The notes under the pieces: model-generated | The model's input: only the letters and a program-made list of their open reading frames with translations | Told to the model about the DNA's origin: nothing | Database searches by the model: none | Translations under genes and position numbers: made by a program | Assembly: GCA_965224605.1 (NCBI GenBank) | Contig: CBDCZP010000010.1 | Coordinates: 62,001 to 126,000 of the forward strand | Length of the DNA stretch: 64,000 bases | Source: HyVt-477 sp965224605 | GTDB lineage: Bacteria; Pseudomonadota; Gammaproteobacteria; Thiotrichales; Thiotrichaceae | Direction of reading: 5' to 3' | Shown: piece by piece, positions 1 to 9,287 of the stretch | How positions within the stretch are numbered: the first letter of the stretch is position 1 | How the letters are laid out: the number at the start of each line of letters is the position of its first letter

Positions 1-2
1 TA

Positions 3-263
3 CCACAGCGTATCAAAGCGCTAGAGCAATCAGTAAATAATCAAGAAAAATATATAGATGGTTTGGCTGATCTGCACTCAACGCTTGATTTAGCGCATCC
101 TTTCCGTGAAGGCAACGGACGATCTACGAGAATTTTTATGTCACAACTGTCAGAAATACATGAATACACGTTAGATTTTTCGCATTTTATAACTCCTTTA
201 GAAAAAAGGGTAATGGAAGTGAGAATACAAGCTTTATCCTTAATAAAACTATGTCTGTTCTAA
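3..263 (+). CDS. Fic/DOC family protein, C-terminal part (cut by window start)
   Basis: The reading frame is open to the left edge, so only the C-terminal 86 residues are visible. They contain the Fic active-site motif HPFREGNGR, matching the family consensus HxFx(D/E)GNGRxxR. The motif His and Arg bind the nucleotide phosphates for AMP (or other NMP) transfer onto target hydroxyls. After the motif the protein runs only about 50 more residues, a normal ending for short Fic proteins. Whether it is a toxin with an antitoxin partner, or a self-inhibited enzyme, cannot be judged without the N-terminus. The family call is firm and the biological role is unknown. Confidence 0.85.
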   Translation, partial: PQRIKALEQSVNNQEKYIDGLADLHSTLDLAHPFREGNGRSTRIFMSQLSEIHEYTLDFSHFITPLEKRVMEVRIQALSLIKLCLF

Positions 264-703
264 ATTTATTATCTCAACTTGCGCTAGGCTATAACTAAAT
301 GCTGTTAGTACGTTTGTTTTGGTTAAATCTACTCAACTCTATTTATTGATGATATACAATACAGGTCGTATAAATTTTTCGATTTTTTTCATGGCTATTT
401 TATAAACCTGTTATCTATAGCATCATGACTTAAAAAGAGTGGGGTACAATGTGGGGTTATGTTGTTTTGCTTTATCATCAAAACGGGTGGATTTGTTCGC
501 AATAAGATGCTCTGGCAACAGGAGTGACGAATGAATTCGCACATACAAACAAACACATTTCGACACGACCCGAAAATTTCAAGATACGAGTAGTTTTGTA
601 GAAATTTGTGATTTTTTTTACTTTATCCAAGTTAATTCCCTATACTTAAAGAAAATATTCATGAAAGTTACATAATCCTCTAAACGTATTAGATATTTAG
701 CTG
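264..703. other. Intergenic stretch without a recognisable gene
   Basis: About 440 AT-rich bases separate the Fic fragment from plsB. I see no supported coding frame, RNA gene or member of the repeat families found elsewhere in the window. A short imperfect duplication of a GTGGGGT-type word lies near 440-460. Confidence 0.5.
617..646 (+). promoter_or_regulatory. Candidate sigma70-type promoter of plsB
   Basis: TTTACT at 617-622 and TATACT at 641-646 are separated by 18 bases and lie about 58 bases before the plsB start. The match is reasonable by eye, but in AT-rich DNA such matches arise by chance. Confidence 0.3.
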
Positions 704-3175
704 ATGAGCATTGGAAAACCCCTAAATTTTTTGGCAAGAAAAATTCTTTTTCTTTGGGTAAAAACCGAGATTATTCCAACTGATATTGATCAGCTTGATA
801 TCAAATCTGATACTCCTGTTGTTTATGTTCTAGAGACCAGATCATGGTCGAACTTACTAATTCTTGAAACCGAATGTGGACGATTGGGTATTCCTGCTCC
901 ATTAAAAAAAATAGCATCTGCACAACTCAATGCTTGGCATTCTGTTTATACGATTGCTCCACGACAACCCTTTAAATCTTGGTTACAAAAGCAGCCTAAA
1001 CGCTCACGTATGCTCAGAGGCATAGTGGAAATACTACGAGACAATCCAGAGATGGAAATACAGTTTGTTCCCGTCTCAGTTTTTTGGGGTAGGCCGGTTG
1101 CCACTCAAAAGCACTGGCTGCAGGTTTTGTTTGCTGATTCATGGCGGTTAGCTCATGGGTTGAGAAAATTATTTACTATCATTTTTCAGGGCAAAAATGT
1201 CTTTGTAAAATATTCCGAGATCATTAGTTATCAGGGTAGGGCATTCACTACGGAATCTGATGGAGAATCGGATGATGAACTTATAGACAGATTACAGGGC
1301 GTGTTATCAAAGAGGCTAATCGATAGCCGTGCAGCAACACTGGGGCCTGACATATCACATCGTCGAACCTTGGTTCGTGATTTAATTCTTAAACCGGATG
1401 TTCAACAAGCTATTAAAAAAAGAAGTGTTGAAGATTCACGCACAGAATATCAAGCGACCCTACAAGCTAGACGCTATCTCAATGAAATAGTAGCGAATTG
1501 TACCAGCGTAACCATTCAGGTAATGCAACGTGGCTTAACCACTTTTTGGAATAAGTTTTATTCAGGTATTGAAGTGAGCAATAGTGAAGACCTGAAAACA
1601 TTATCGCTTACTCACGAGCTGGTTTATGTTCCTTGTCATCGTAGTCATATCGATTATTTATTGTTGTCTTATGTTATCTATGATCAAGGTTTGGCAATAC
1701 CTTATGTGGCAGCGGGTAAAAATTTAAATATGCCTGTTATTGGCTCAATATTGCGCGGAGGGGGAGCCTTTTTTATCCGTAGAAGTTTTAAAGGCAATGA
1801 GTTGTATTCCACACTCATGTTTGAATATATTGCTGATTTAGTATCCAAAGGCGTAGCCATTGAATATTTTGTCGAAGGAGGGCGTAGCCGTACTGGAAGA
1901 CTACTTACTCCTAAACCGGGTATGTTGGCGATGACTATTCGAGGGTTTTTAAAATATCGAAGTAAACCGGTTGCTTTCATACCTGTTTATGTCGGTTATG
2001 AGCGTTTGCTGGAGAGTAAAGCTTATCAGGCAGAGCTGTCAGGAGAAGAGAAGAAAAGTGAAACTTTCTTAAATTCAATACGTTCTATTCTCAGTATTCG
2101 GGGTAACTTCGGCAAGGTATATACGAATTTTGGCAAGCCTGTGTTTTTAAATGAAGTTCTCGACGATCAGCACCCTGAATGGCTTACTGATCAATATGAG
2201 GATGCATCAAGGCCACAGTGGGTGAGGGGGGTTGTCACGCAGGTATCCGAGACGATCATGCAGAATATCAATCAAGCTGCCACAGTTAATTCTATCAATT
2301 TGATCGCTATGGTTCTTTTGGCAACACCTAATCAGACCATGGATAGAAAAGAACTTGAACGCATACTTGAGCTATATAAAACAATAATTAATGCTGTCGA
2401 ATACTCAGAACGACTGATTGTAACCAGAAAAACAGGAAGTGAACAAATTGATCATGCTATCTCGTTAAAGATGATAAAAAAACGTGAACATGCCTTTGGA
2501 GACATCATTTATCTAGATGTAAAACACTCTATTTCGTTGACTTATTATAGAAACAATATTATCCATTTAATGGCTTTGCCATCACTGATTGCCTGTTGTT
2601 TTATCAATAAAAGAATTTTATTAGAAAAAGATGTTAATAGGCTGATTTTGCTAGCATATCCGTTCCTTAAAAAGGAACTTTTCATCACGTGGGAAGATGA
2701 TGATTTGGCTGATGTAATTGTGCACACACTCAATATAATGAGTAAACAAGGGTTGTTACACCATAATAAAGAAGACAATTCGTATAGTAGGCGTGGCTCT
2801 GGAACCATTCAGTTTACCCATCTGAATTTATTAGCAAAGATAATATCTCCCATACTTGAAGTCTATTATTTAACGCTGGCTTTATTATCCCAGTCTAAAA
2901 ACAAGACTATACCTAGAAATGAGTTACAAGAAAAATGCCAACTAATGGCGCAACGAGTGGCAATGATTCATGAGTTAAATTCCCCGGATTATTCGGATAA
3001 ACATCTTATAGCAAACTTCATCAATACATTGATTCGCATTGATTACGTGAATGTACACGAGAATGACAATCTTGCTTATAGCGATAGTTTCCACAACGCT
3101 GATCGACGGATACGGTTATTACTGACAAAAAAAATGCGTTCTAATATTCTGCAAATGCTGAAATATATGAAGTAG
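704..3175 (+). CDS. plsB: Glycerol-3-phosphate 1-O-acyltransferase PlsB
   Basis: This inner-membrane enzyme acylates sn-glycerol-3-phosphate at position 1, the first step of phospholipid synthesis. The acyltransferase blocks are clear: HRSHIDYLL near residues 312-320 (the catalytic H-x4-D), GGGAFFIRR around 350, FVEGGRSRTGR around 390 (substrate-binding Gly and Arg), and a VYVGYE block around 430. The length of 823 aa is close to the 807 aa of E. coli PlsB. The opening segment (NFLARKILFLWVKTEI) resembles the usual PlsB N-terminus, which supports this ATG even though no strong ribosome binding site precedes it. It appears monocistronic. Confidence 0.95.
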   Translation: MSIGKPLNFLARKILFLWVKTEIIPTDIDQLDIKSDTPVVYVLETRSWSNLLILETECGRLGIPAPLKKIASAQLNAWHSVYTIAPRQPFKSWLQKQPKRSRMLRGIVEILRDNPEMEIQFVPVSVFWGRPVATQKHWLQVLFADSWRLAHGLRKLFTIIFQGKNVFVKYSEIISYQGRAFTTESDGESDDELIDRLQGVLSKRLIDSRAATLGPDISHRRTLVRDLILKPDVQQAIKKRSVEDSRTEYQATLQARRYLNEIVANCTSVTIQVMQRGLTTFWNKFYSGIEVSNSEDLKTLSLTHELVYVPCHRSHIDYLLLSYVIYDQGLAIPYVAAGKNLNMPVIGSILRGGGAFFIRRSFKGNELYSTLMFEYIADLVSKGVAIEYFVEGGRSRTGRLLTPKPGMLAMTIRGFLKYRSKPVAFIPVYVGYERLLESKAYQAELSGEEKKSETFLNSIRSILSIRGNFGKVYTNFGKPVFLNEVLDDQHPEWLTDQYEDASRPQWVRGVVTQVSETIMQNINQAATVNSINLIAMVLLATPNQTMDRKELERILELYKTIINAVEYSERLIVTRKTGSEQIDHAISLKMIKKREHAFGDIIYLDVKHSISLTYYRNNIIHLMALPSLIACCFINKRILLEKDVNRLILLAYPFLKKELFITWEDDDLADVIVHTLNIMSKQGLLHHNKEDNSYSRRGSGTIQFTHLNLLAKIISPILEVYYLTLALLSQSKNKTIPRNELQEKCQLMAQRVAMIHELNSPDYSDKHLIANFINTLIRIDYVNVHENDNLAYSDSFHNADRRIRLLLTKKMRSNILQMLKYMK

Positions 3176-3278
3176 TGCATGGTCTCTAAGGGAGACACGC
3201 CAATATAAGCGGTAAATAGGCTCTCAATGACGCTTGTGGTATCATTTTTTTGAAACTCTCATTCTAGGACTACTCATT

Positions 3279-3823
3279 ATGTCTATTGCATCTAATTTAC
3301 TACCTAGTTATACCTATAGCGACTATAAAGAGTGGAAAGGTGAATGGGAGCTAATCGAAGGTATTCCATATTCAATGGCTCCTAGCCCTTCTATTAAGCA
3401 TCAGAGCATAGGTACTAAGATCATTACTTTACTTGAAAATAGTATTGAGAATTGTACTGATGTCTTGTGCTTTATGAGCAAGATTGGAAAATCAGTGAAG
3501 CAACTACTATTAAGCCGGATGTGGTTTTGGTCTGTAATGAACTAGGTGATAGGTATATTTCTAAAAGACCTGAAATTGTTATTGAGATTATATCAAGTAG
3601 TAGTATTCAAAGAGACGAAGTTATTAAATATGATTTGTGTGCTACTGAAAAAGTACCTTACTATATTGTTGTTTACCCAAATGATTTGAAAGCTAAAGTC
3701 TTCAAGCTGGATGATGCTAAGTATTTAAAAGTCAATGATTTTACTCATGAAATATTCGATTTTAACGATTTACCTTGTCATGCAAGTATTGATTTTAAGA
3801 AGGTGTTTCAATCATTTAGGTAG
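3279..3823 (+). pseudogene. Uma2-family (DUF820) nuclease-like gene, frameshifted
   Basis: Two overlapping frames together make one Uma2/DUF820 protein. The first starts at 3279 (MSIASNLLPSYTYSDY) and carries the N-terminal half with the WELIEGIPY block. It loses the family pattern near 3462-3470. The second frame continues with LYEQDWKISEATTIKPDVVL, the PD-(D/E)xK-like core region, then RPEIVIEIISSSS and the C-terminal strand set. Going from frame 3 to frame 2 fits a one-base deletion. Uma2 proteins are restriction-endonuclease-fold proteins of mostly unknown role. A sequencing error is the main alternative to a true pseudogene. Confidence 0.8.
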
Positions 3824-4177
3824 GTCATTCTGACAGTGAAGGTAGGTTTCACTATATCGATCTTCGGTCTTTCTAAAAAGAATAGAGCTCTGGATATTCG
3901 CATAATATATATTATGTTAAATAGACACGGTGACTAATAACTACTACTGATGGTAGTAATAAACTCTATTTTCATATACCCCTTCCCTTTTTGAGAAACA
4001 TGTCATTTCGTCTGTTTTTTTTAGCTTTTCGTCTTTAACTCTTTCATTATCTGAAAATTTAAACTATATTCCGTTTGTGTTTAAGACGCATAATGTATTA
4101 ACAATAAGTGGGATTAAGTGTGTCTTGAACGTATTTTACTTGCTGATGCTTCAATACAACAATAAAAAAATAACCAA
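3824..4177. other. Intergenic stretch without a recognisable gene
   Basis: About 350 AT-rich bases. The only structures seen are a perfect 16-bp AT-rich palindrome at 3901-3916 and a small TACTAC/GTAGTA inverted repeat near 3943-3959. No coding frame is convincing. Confidence 0.45.
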
Positions 4178-4720
4178 ATGAACCTTACGCCCGCTGGAAA
4201 GTTCAAGATTCGCATAAAGATTGCACTGTTCTTTCTTTCGGCTATGTTTTTAGCGTCTTGCTCTCAAGTACCTAAAGCTACAACTCCATCAGAAGTTTAC
4301 CACCCTCCTGCACCCTATTCGCCCGATTCCAAGCGTTATCCAAATATAGAACAACGTAAGAAGGTTGTTCTAAGTGCATATCAAACCCTTGGTTCACCCT
4401 ACCGATATGGCGGTACAACTTATAATGGTTTTGATTGTAGTGGACTTACTCGTCATGTATATCACGCAGCAAACCTTGATATTCCGCGCACAGCTGCACA
4501 ACAAAGAGATCGAAGCAAAACAATCCACTCATACTCAAATCTGCGCCCTGGTGATTTGATTTTTTTCAAGACAGGTAGAAAGACTAATCACGTGGGTGTG
4601 TTTGTTGGCAAGGGTCAATTTATCCATGCGTCAACCAGTAAAAAGAGAGTTATTAAAACAAAACTAGATACGCCCTACTGGCGGCGTAGCTTTGTTAAAT
4701 TCGGCACTTACATTCGTTAA
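4178..4720 (+). CDS. NlpC/P60-family peptidoglycan hydrolase, lipoprotein
   Basis: The protein has an N-terminal hydrophobic segment ending in the lipobox LASC, so it is probably lipidated and anchored in the outer or inner membrane facing the periplasm. The C-terminal half is an NlpC/P60 cysteine peptidase domain. It has the catalytic Cys in FDCSGL, His in NHVGVF, and a further conserved His in FIHAST. Family members cut the D-Glu to diamino-acid bond of murein stem peptides (compare E. coli NlpC, MepS and MepH). The length of 180 aa is typical. No strong Shine-Dalgarno sequence precedes the ATG. It stands alone between a pseudogene and the Kbp-like gene. Confidence 0.9.
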   Translation: MNLTPAGKFKIRIKIALFFLSAMFLASCSQVPKATTPSEVYHPPAPYSPDSKRYPNIEQRKKVVLSAYQTLGSPYRYGGTTYNGFDCSGLTRHVYHAANLDIPRTAAQQRDRSKTIHSYSNLRPGDLIFFKTGRKTNHVGVFVGKGQFIHASTSKKRVIKTKLDTPYWRRSFVKFGTYIR

Positions 4721-4923
4721 ATCTAATATTCTTATTTATTCTTCTCAATGTATAAGTTCTACAATAGACCTATTATTCATATATAATTGAATAGTTAGTA
4801 ATTATTAAAAACCACAAATGGCATTGATAAAATTCAATATGCCACTATACATAACGGTATCTTTGTAATCTGCATCTACTATAGAGATCGACACATTAAA
4901 CAAACACACAAAGGAGAATGAGC

Positions 4924-5358
4924 ATGGGTCTTTTTGATTTTGCTAAAGGTATTGGTAAAAAAATATTCGGAAATGAAGATGAGGCGCCTGAAAAGCTCAA
5001 GGCTCACATTGAAGAAGATAATCCGGGTATTAAAGACCTTGAAATATCTGTTAAGGATGGTGTTGCAACCATCAGAGGTGAAGCAGACTCCGCCAGCGCC
5101 CTTGAAAAAGCGATACTGATGGCTGGTAATGCGATGGGCATTAAAGAAGTTAGGGCTGATGATGTTGTTGCGCCTGCGGCAAATTATGAAGTTCAATACT
5201 ATGAAATTGTAAAAGGCGATAGTCTTTGGAAAATAGCCGAGAAATTTTATGGTAATGGTAGCAAATATAAGAAGATTCTCGAAGAGAACCTGCAAGTAAT
5301 CAAAGATCCTGATTTAATTTTTCCAGGTCAAAAAATCCGTATTCCTGCGGATGATTGA
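4924..5358 (+). CDS. kbp: Kbp/YgaU-like BON-LysM protein
   Basis: This 144-aa protein opens with MGLFDFAKGIGKKIFG, very like E. coli YgaU/Kbp (149 aa). It then has a BON domain (about residues 25-80) and a C-terminal LysM domain (about 92-142, with GDSLWKIAEKFYGN and PGQKIRIP). E. coli Kbp is a cytoplasmic K+-binding protein, so the LysM here need not bind murein. An upstream in-frame ATG at 4918 exists, but GGAG at 4913-4916 is best spaced for 4924, which also matches the homologue's start. A YidB-like gene follows 48 bases later and may be co-transcribed. Confidence 0.88.
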   Translation: MGLFDFAKGIGKKIFGNEDEAPEKLKAHIEEDNPGIKDLEISVKDGVATIRGEADSASALEKAILMAGNAMGIKEVRADDVVAPAANYEVQYYEIVKGDSLWKIAEKFYGNGSKYKKILEENLQVIKDPDLIFPGQKIRIPADD

Positions 5359-5406
5359 TATTTCACAGAATCTGTAACGTAGTTAATAACATTAAGGTGG
5401 TATAAA

Positions 5407-5856
5407 ATGGATATGGGTAGCTTATTAAAAATGGGTGCAACAGCTTTTATAAAAAGTAAATTGAGCGGAAATGCTGGCAGCGGATTAGATTCCAGTATGC
5501 TTTCATCTGCTCTTGGTGGCCTACTAGGTGGTGGAAACTCAGGTGGTGGTGGTCTAGATTTAGGCTCGCTACTGTCTAACATGGATTCTGGTGGCCTAGC
5601 GGGCGTTGCAAAATCATGGCTAGGTGATGGCCAAAATGAAAACATTTCTACAGATCAGGTTACCAGCATGTTCGGTGCAGATAAAATCTCTGAGTTTGCT
5701 TCCCAGCTCGGTCTTAGCAATGAAGAGGCTGCGGGTGGATTAGCGGATGCTCTACCTCAGCTGGTTGATAATGCTAGTAGTGGCGGCTCAATGCTTGATT
5801 CAATTGGCGGCCTCTCTGGCGCAATGAATATTGCAAGTAAGATTTTTGGTAGATAA
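5407..5856 (+). CDS. YidB-like (DUF937) protein
   Basis: A 149-aa Gly/Ser-rich protein. After a glycine-rich N-terminal half (GGLLGGG repeats) it has the YidB/DUF937 signature: a WLGDGQNENIS segment, FGADKISEFASQLGLS, and a LADALPQLVDNASSGG block. There is no signal peptide or obvious membrane span. The function of the family is unknown. A good ribosome binding site (AAGGTGG, 5395-5401) precedes the ATG. The gene follows the Kbp-like gene and ends before a strong bidirectional terminator. Confidence 0.82.
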   Translation: MDMGSLLKMGATAFIKSKLSGNAGSGLDSSMLSSALGGLLGGGNSGGGGLDLGSLLSNMDSGGLAGVAKSWLGDGQNENISTDQVTSMFGADKISEFASQLGLSNEEAAGGLADALPQLVDNASSGGSMLDSIGGLSGAMNIASKIFGR

Positions 5857-5903
5857 TATAATCTCCACGGTCTCCACTTAAACAGAGCAAAAGCTCACAT
5901 AAT

Positions 5904-5931
5904 AAAAAGCCCCAATTATGGGGCTTTTTTG
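5904..5931. terminator. Bidirectional rho-independent terminator
   Basis: AAAAAGCCCC at 5904-5913, a six-base loop, then GGGGCTTTTTT form a GC-rich hairpin with an A run before it and a T run after it. It lies between the convergent YidB-like and lysS genes and can serve both strands. Confidence 0.92.
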
Positions 5932-6031
5932 TTTCTACACCGAGGGTAACATTTAGACCCTGCCAAGGGTAGCTTACTCTATAAGCTGTAGCGTCTTAAC
6001 TCTATTCACTTCTATGTGTGAAAATTGATTA

Positions 6032-7546
6032 CTACGACTCAGGGCGCATGTGGGGAAATAAGATCACATCTTTAATTGAAGGCATATCAGTGAACAGCAT
6101 TACCAGACGGTCTATACCAATCCCCTCTCCTGCGGTTGGTGGCAAACCATACTCAAGTGCTCGAATGTAGTCTGCATCATAATGCATGGCTTCATCATCG
6201 CCGGCATCTTTCTCAGCTACTTGTTTCTTAAAACGTTCAGCCTGATCTTCGGCATCATTGAGCTCCGAAAAACCATTACCTATTTCACGACCACCAATGA
6301 ACAATTCAAATCGGTCTGTAACAAAAGCATCATCATCATTACGTCTTGCAAGCGGAGAGACTTCAGCGGGATAAGCCGTGATAAACGTAGGATCCATTAA
6401 CTGATGTTCAACTGTTTTTTCGAATATTTCGATCTGGATTTTACCAAGACGCCAATAGTCCTCAATATGAATATCTAAATCCGTTGCTATTTTACTAGCG
6501 CTATCTAGAGCATTGAGCTGTGCTGCTTCAATATCGGTATTAAAATGCAGAATGGACTCTTTTACTGTCATACGGGTAAAAGGCTTACCAAAATCAAAAG
6601 TATCCCCTTGATAAGTTATCTTAGTAGTACCCAATCCATCACGGGCAATACCTTTTAAAAGCTCTTCAGTAGTATCCATTAGGTCATGATAAGTGGCATA
6701 AGCTTGATACCATTCTAGCATCGTGAATTCCGGGTTATGGCGTGTCGACAAGCCTTCATTTCTGAAATTACGATTAATTTCAAAAACCCTATCGAAGCCA
6801 CCAACCACTAAACGTTTCAAATACAGCTCAGGCGCAATGCGCAGATACATATCAATATCAAGCGCATTATGATGAGTCGCAAAGGGTCTGGCAGTAGCGC
6901 CACCTGGAATAACTTGAAGCATGGGAGTTTCTACTTCGAGAAAGTCTCTTTGCAAAAAATAGTTCCGAATATAACCAATAATCATCGAACGCATCATAAA
7001 AACACTACGTGCATCTTCATTCATGATGAGATCAAGATAACGCTGTCTATAGCGTTGTTCGTGATCTGTTAAACCATGGAACTTCTCGGGTAAGGGGCGT
7101 AATGATTTAGTAAGAAGACGTAATTTATTGACCCGAATGGACAACTCACCCGTTTTAGTTTTAAACAATTCACCTTCAGCACCAATGATATCTCCGGTAT
7201 CCCAGGTTTTAAAATCTTTGTAGATGTCTTCACCCACTCGATCACGTTGAATAAAGAGCTGGATGCGTCCAGTGGTATCAGAAATGGTGATGAAACTGGC
7301 TTTTCCCATCACTCTTTTCAGCATAACTCTGCCAGCAATACTGATGGGTATCAGGTTTTCCTCGAACCACTCTTTCTCGTATTCACCATATTCCATATGA
7401 GTAGGGGCCGCATAATGATCACGATGGAAATCATTAGGGAAAGCGACACCGTTCTCTGCTGTTTCTCTGATCGCCGCCAGTTTTTCACGTCGAAGCGTAA
7501 TTAACTGATTTTCATCTTGCTGTGAATTGTTTTCCTGTTCACTCAT
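6032..7546 (-). CDS. lysS: Lysyl-tRNA synthetase, class II
   Basis: This cytosolic enzyme charges tRNA-Lys. The 504-aa protein has an N-terminal OB-fold anticodon-binding domain (about residues 60-160) and a class II catalytic core. Visible are motif 2 (RVFEINRNFRNEG) and motif 3 (GEGIGIDRLVMLFTD). The length matches E. coli LysS (505 aa). An upstream in-frame ATG at 7588 exists, but the start at 7546 (MSEQENNSQQDENQ) has AAGGAAA properly spaced in front and matches the family N-terminus. prfB lies 60 bases upstream on the same strand, the conserved prfB-lysS pair. Confidence 0.97.
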   Translation of the reverse strand: MSEQENNSQQDENQLITLRREKLAAIRETAENGVAFPNDFHRDHYAAPTHMEYGEYEKEWFEENLIPISIAGRVMLKRVMGKASFITISDTTGRIQLFIQRDRVGEDIYKDFKTWDTGDIIGAEGELFKTKTGELSIRVNKLRLLTKSLRPLPEKFHGLTDHEQRYRQRYLDLIMNEDARSVFMMRSMIIGYIRNYFLQRDFLEVETPMLQVIPGGATARPFATHHNALDIDMYLRIAPELYLKRLVVGGFDRVFEINRNFRNEGLSTRHNPEFTMLEWYQAYATYHDLMDTTEELLKGIARDGLGTTKITYQGDTFDFGKPFTRMTVKESILHFNTDIEAAQLNALDSASKIATDLDIHIEDYWRLGKIQIEIFEKTVEHQLMDPTFITAYPAEVSPLARRNDDDAFVTDRFELFIGGREIGNGFSELNDAEDQAERFKKQVAEKDAGDDEAMHYDADYIRALEYGLPPTAGEGIGIDRLVMLFTDMPSIKDVILFPHMRPES

Positions 7547-7605
7547 TACTATTTCCTTGTCCTGCCTATTCCACGTTAAAACTTTCAATAAAGGGACGTA
7601 ACCCG

Positions 7606-8701
7606 TTAAAGTCCACTTTTCAAACTTGCTTCAATAAATTGATCCAGAGCGCCATCCAGAACGGCTTGAGTATTTCCTGTCTCAACACTCGTTCGTAGGT
7701 CTTTAATACGCGATTGATCTAACACATAAGAACGTATCTGACTGCCCCAGCCAATATCAGACTTAGATTCTTCTAAAGCCTGTTGTTGTTCATTTTTCTT
7801 CATCATTTCCAGCTCATAGAGCTTTGCCTTGAGCTGTTTCATAGCAGTATCTTTATTCATATGTTGAGACCGACCATTTTGACACTGTACGACTGTATTG
7901 GTTGGCAAATGTGTAATACGCACGGCGGATTCTGTTTTGTTAACATGTTGCCCCCCTGCCCCTGAAGCTCTATAGACATCAATGCGTAAATCAGCTGGAT
8001 TGATGTCTATCTTGATATCATCATCTATTTCAGGAGAGACAAACACCGCTGAGAATGATGTATGGCGACGATTACTGGAATCAAAGGGGGATTTACGCAC
8101 CAACCGATGAACCCCCGTCTCAGTACGCAACCAACCAAAGGCATAATCGCCTTCAAACCGAATGGATGCACTTTTTATTCCTGCAACATCACCTGCCGAG
8201 ACTTCCATCAACTCAACTTTAAAGCCTTTTTGCTCGCCCCAACGCAGATACATGCGAAGAATTATTTCAGCCCAATCTTGCGCTTCTGTACCACCTGAAC
8301 CGGACTGGATATCAAGAAATGCATTATTTGCATCCATTTCTCCAGAAAACATACGTTGAAATTCAAGTTTATCAATATCTTGAGAAAATGAATCAATATC
8401 ATCTGTAACCGCACTAACCGTATCAGGGTCTGATTCTAATTCAGCCATTTCCAGCAGCTCTTTAGCATCGGTTAAACCAGATTCCAGTGTATCAATAGTA
8501 TGCACTATTTTTTCTAACAGAGCCTTATTCTTGCCCAGTTTTTGTGCGTTGTCGGGGTTATCCCAAATAGCAGGGTCTTCTAATTCGCGATTGGTTTCTT
8601 CGAGTTGTTCTTTCTTGTTTTCATAGTCAAAGATACCCCCTTAAATCAGCAGTACGAGACTGTAGATCGGCTATTTTTGTATACAGAGGATTTAATTCCA
8701 T
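7606..8701 (-). CDS. prfB: Peptide chain release factor 2 (programmed +1 frameshift)
   Basis: RF2 recognises UGA and UAA stop codons and triggers peptidyl-tRNA hydrolysis with its GGQ motif (here SGAGGQHVNKTESA). Translation from the ATG at 8701 gives 24 residues ending in DLRGYL, then meets an in-frame TGA (8627-8629). A +1 shift continues as DYENKKEQLEE to the stop at 7606, giving 364 aa against 365 in E. coli. The shift site has the SD-like AGGGGG and the slippery CTT TGA C, so this is the autoregulatory frameshift, not a mutation. It sits upstream of lysS in the conserved order. Confidence 0.97.
8627..8641 (-). promoter_or_regulatory. prfB programmed +1 frameshift element
   Basis: On the minus strand the sequence reads AGGGGGTATCTTTGA. 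The internal SD-like AGGGGG is three bases before the CTT slippery codon, which is followed by the UGA stop and a C. Low RF2 slows termination at UGA and favours the shift, so RF2 controls its own synthesis. Confidence 0.95.
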
Positions 8702-9287
8702 GAATGACACTCAATAAATATTAAGTCGAAAAGATATACAAATTAGGCTGCCTAAAGATATATGAGCTATATTTTCATAGGGTCACATATATAAGGTCAC
8801 AATCATGAAGTCAGACAAGGTATATCAACGTACTATATTGCGTGCATACTATCTTTAGAGACACATAGATTTCAAGTAAAATGCGAAATAATTGAGATCA
8901 TATTTAGCTAAGCGAAAGAAAAAGAGATTATGTGCGAAATGAAATGACCAATAAACCAGATAAACCTTGGTCAAAGACTTGTAAATAAACCTTTAGTACC
9001 ATACAAACTCTATAATGTTGGTTGATAATGTAGCGATATCCGAGCAAATTGCAGCTAGTCATCTATCTGTGGTTTTGAACCTTCTATTGCCTTCATCGAA
9101 AAAAATATTTCATTTATCTGGGTATCTTAACCGTTGATTCAGGAACAGGATGATATAGTTTCGTTCGTCTGGTTATTTAGGTCAATGTGCTTATCTCCAG
9201 ACACCTATAACAATAACAATAATAATAACAAAAGGTACCTGAGTTGTTTCTTCATAATAAAAATAAGATTGATCTGCTCAAACTATA
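8702..9287. other. Divergent intergenic region between prfB and algZ
   Basis: About 585 AT-rich bases lie between two divergently transcribed units and should hold both promoters, but no single promoter stands out. An AAC/AAT trinucleotide microsatellite lies at about 9209-9230. No coding frame or RNA gene was recognised. Confidence 0.5.

Noticed and set aside
3279..3823. Programmed frameshift in the Uma2 gene
   Set aside because: No slippery heptamer, stimulatory SD-like site or stop arrangement is seen at the change of frame, so mutation or read error is simpler.
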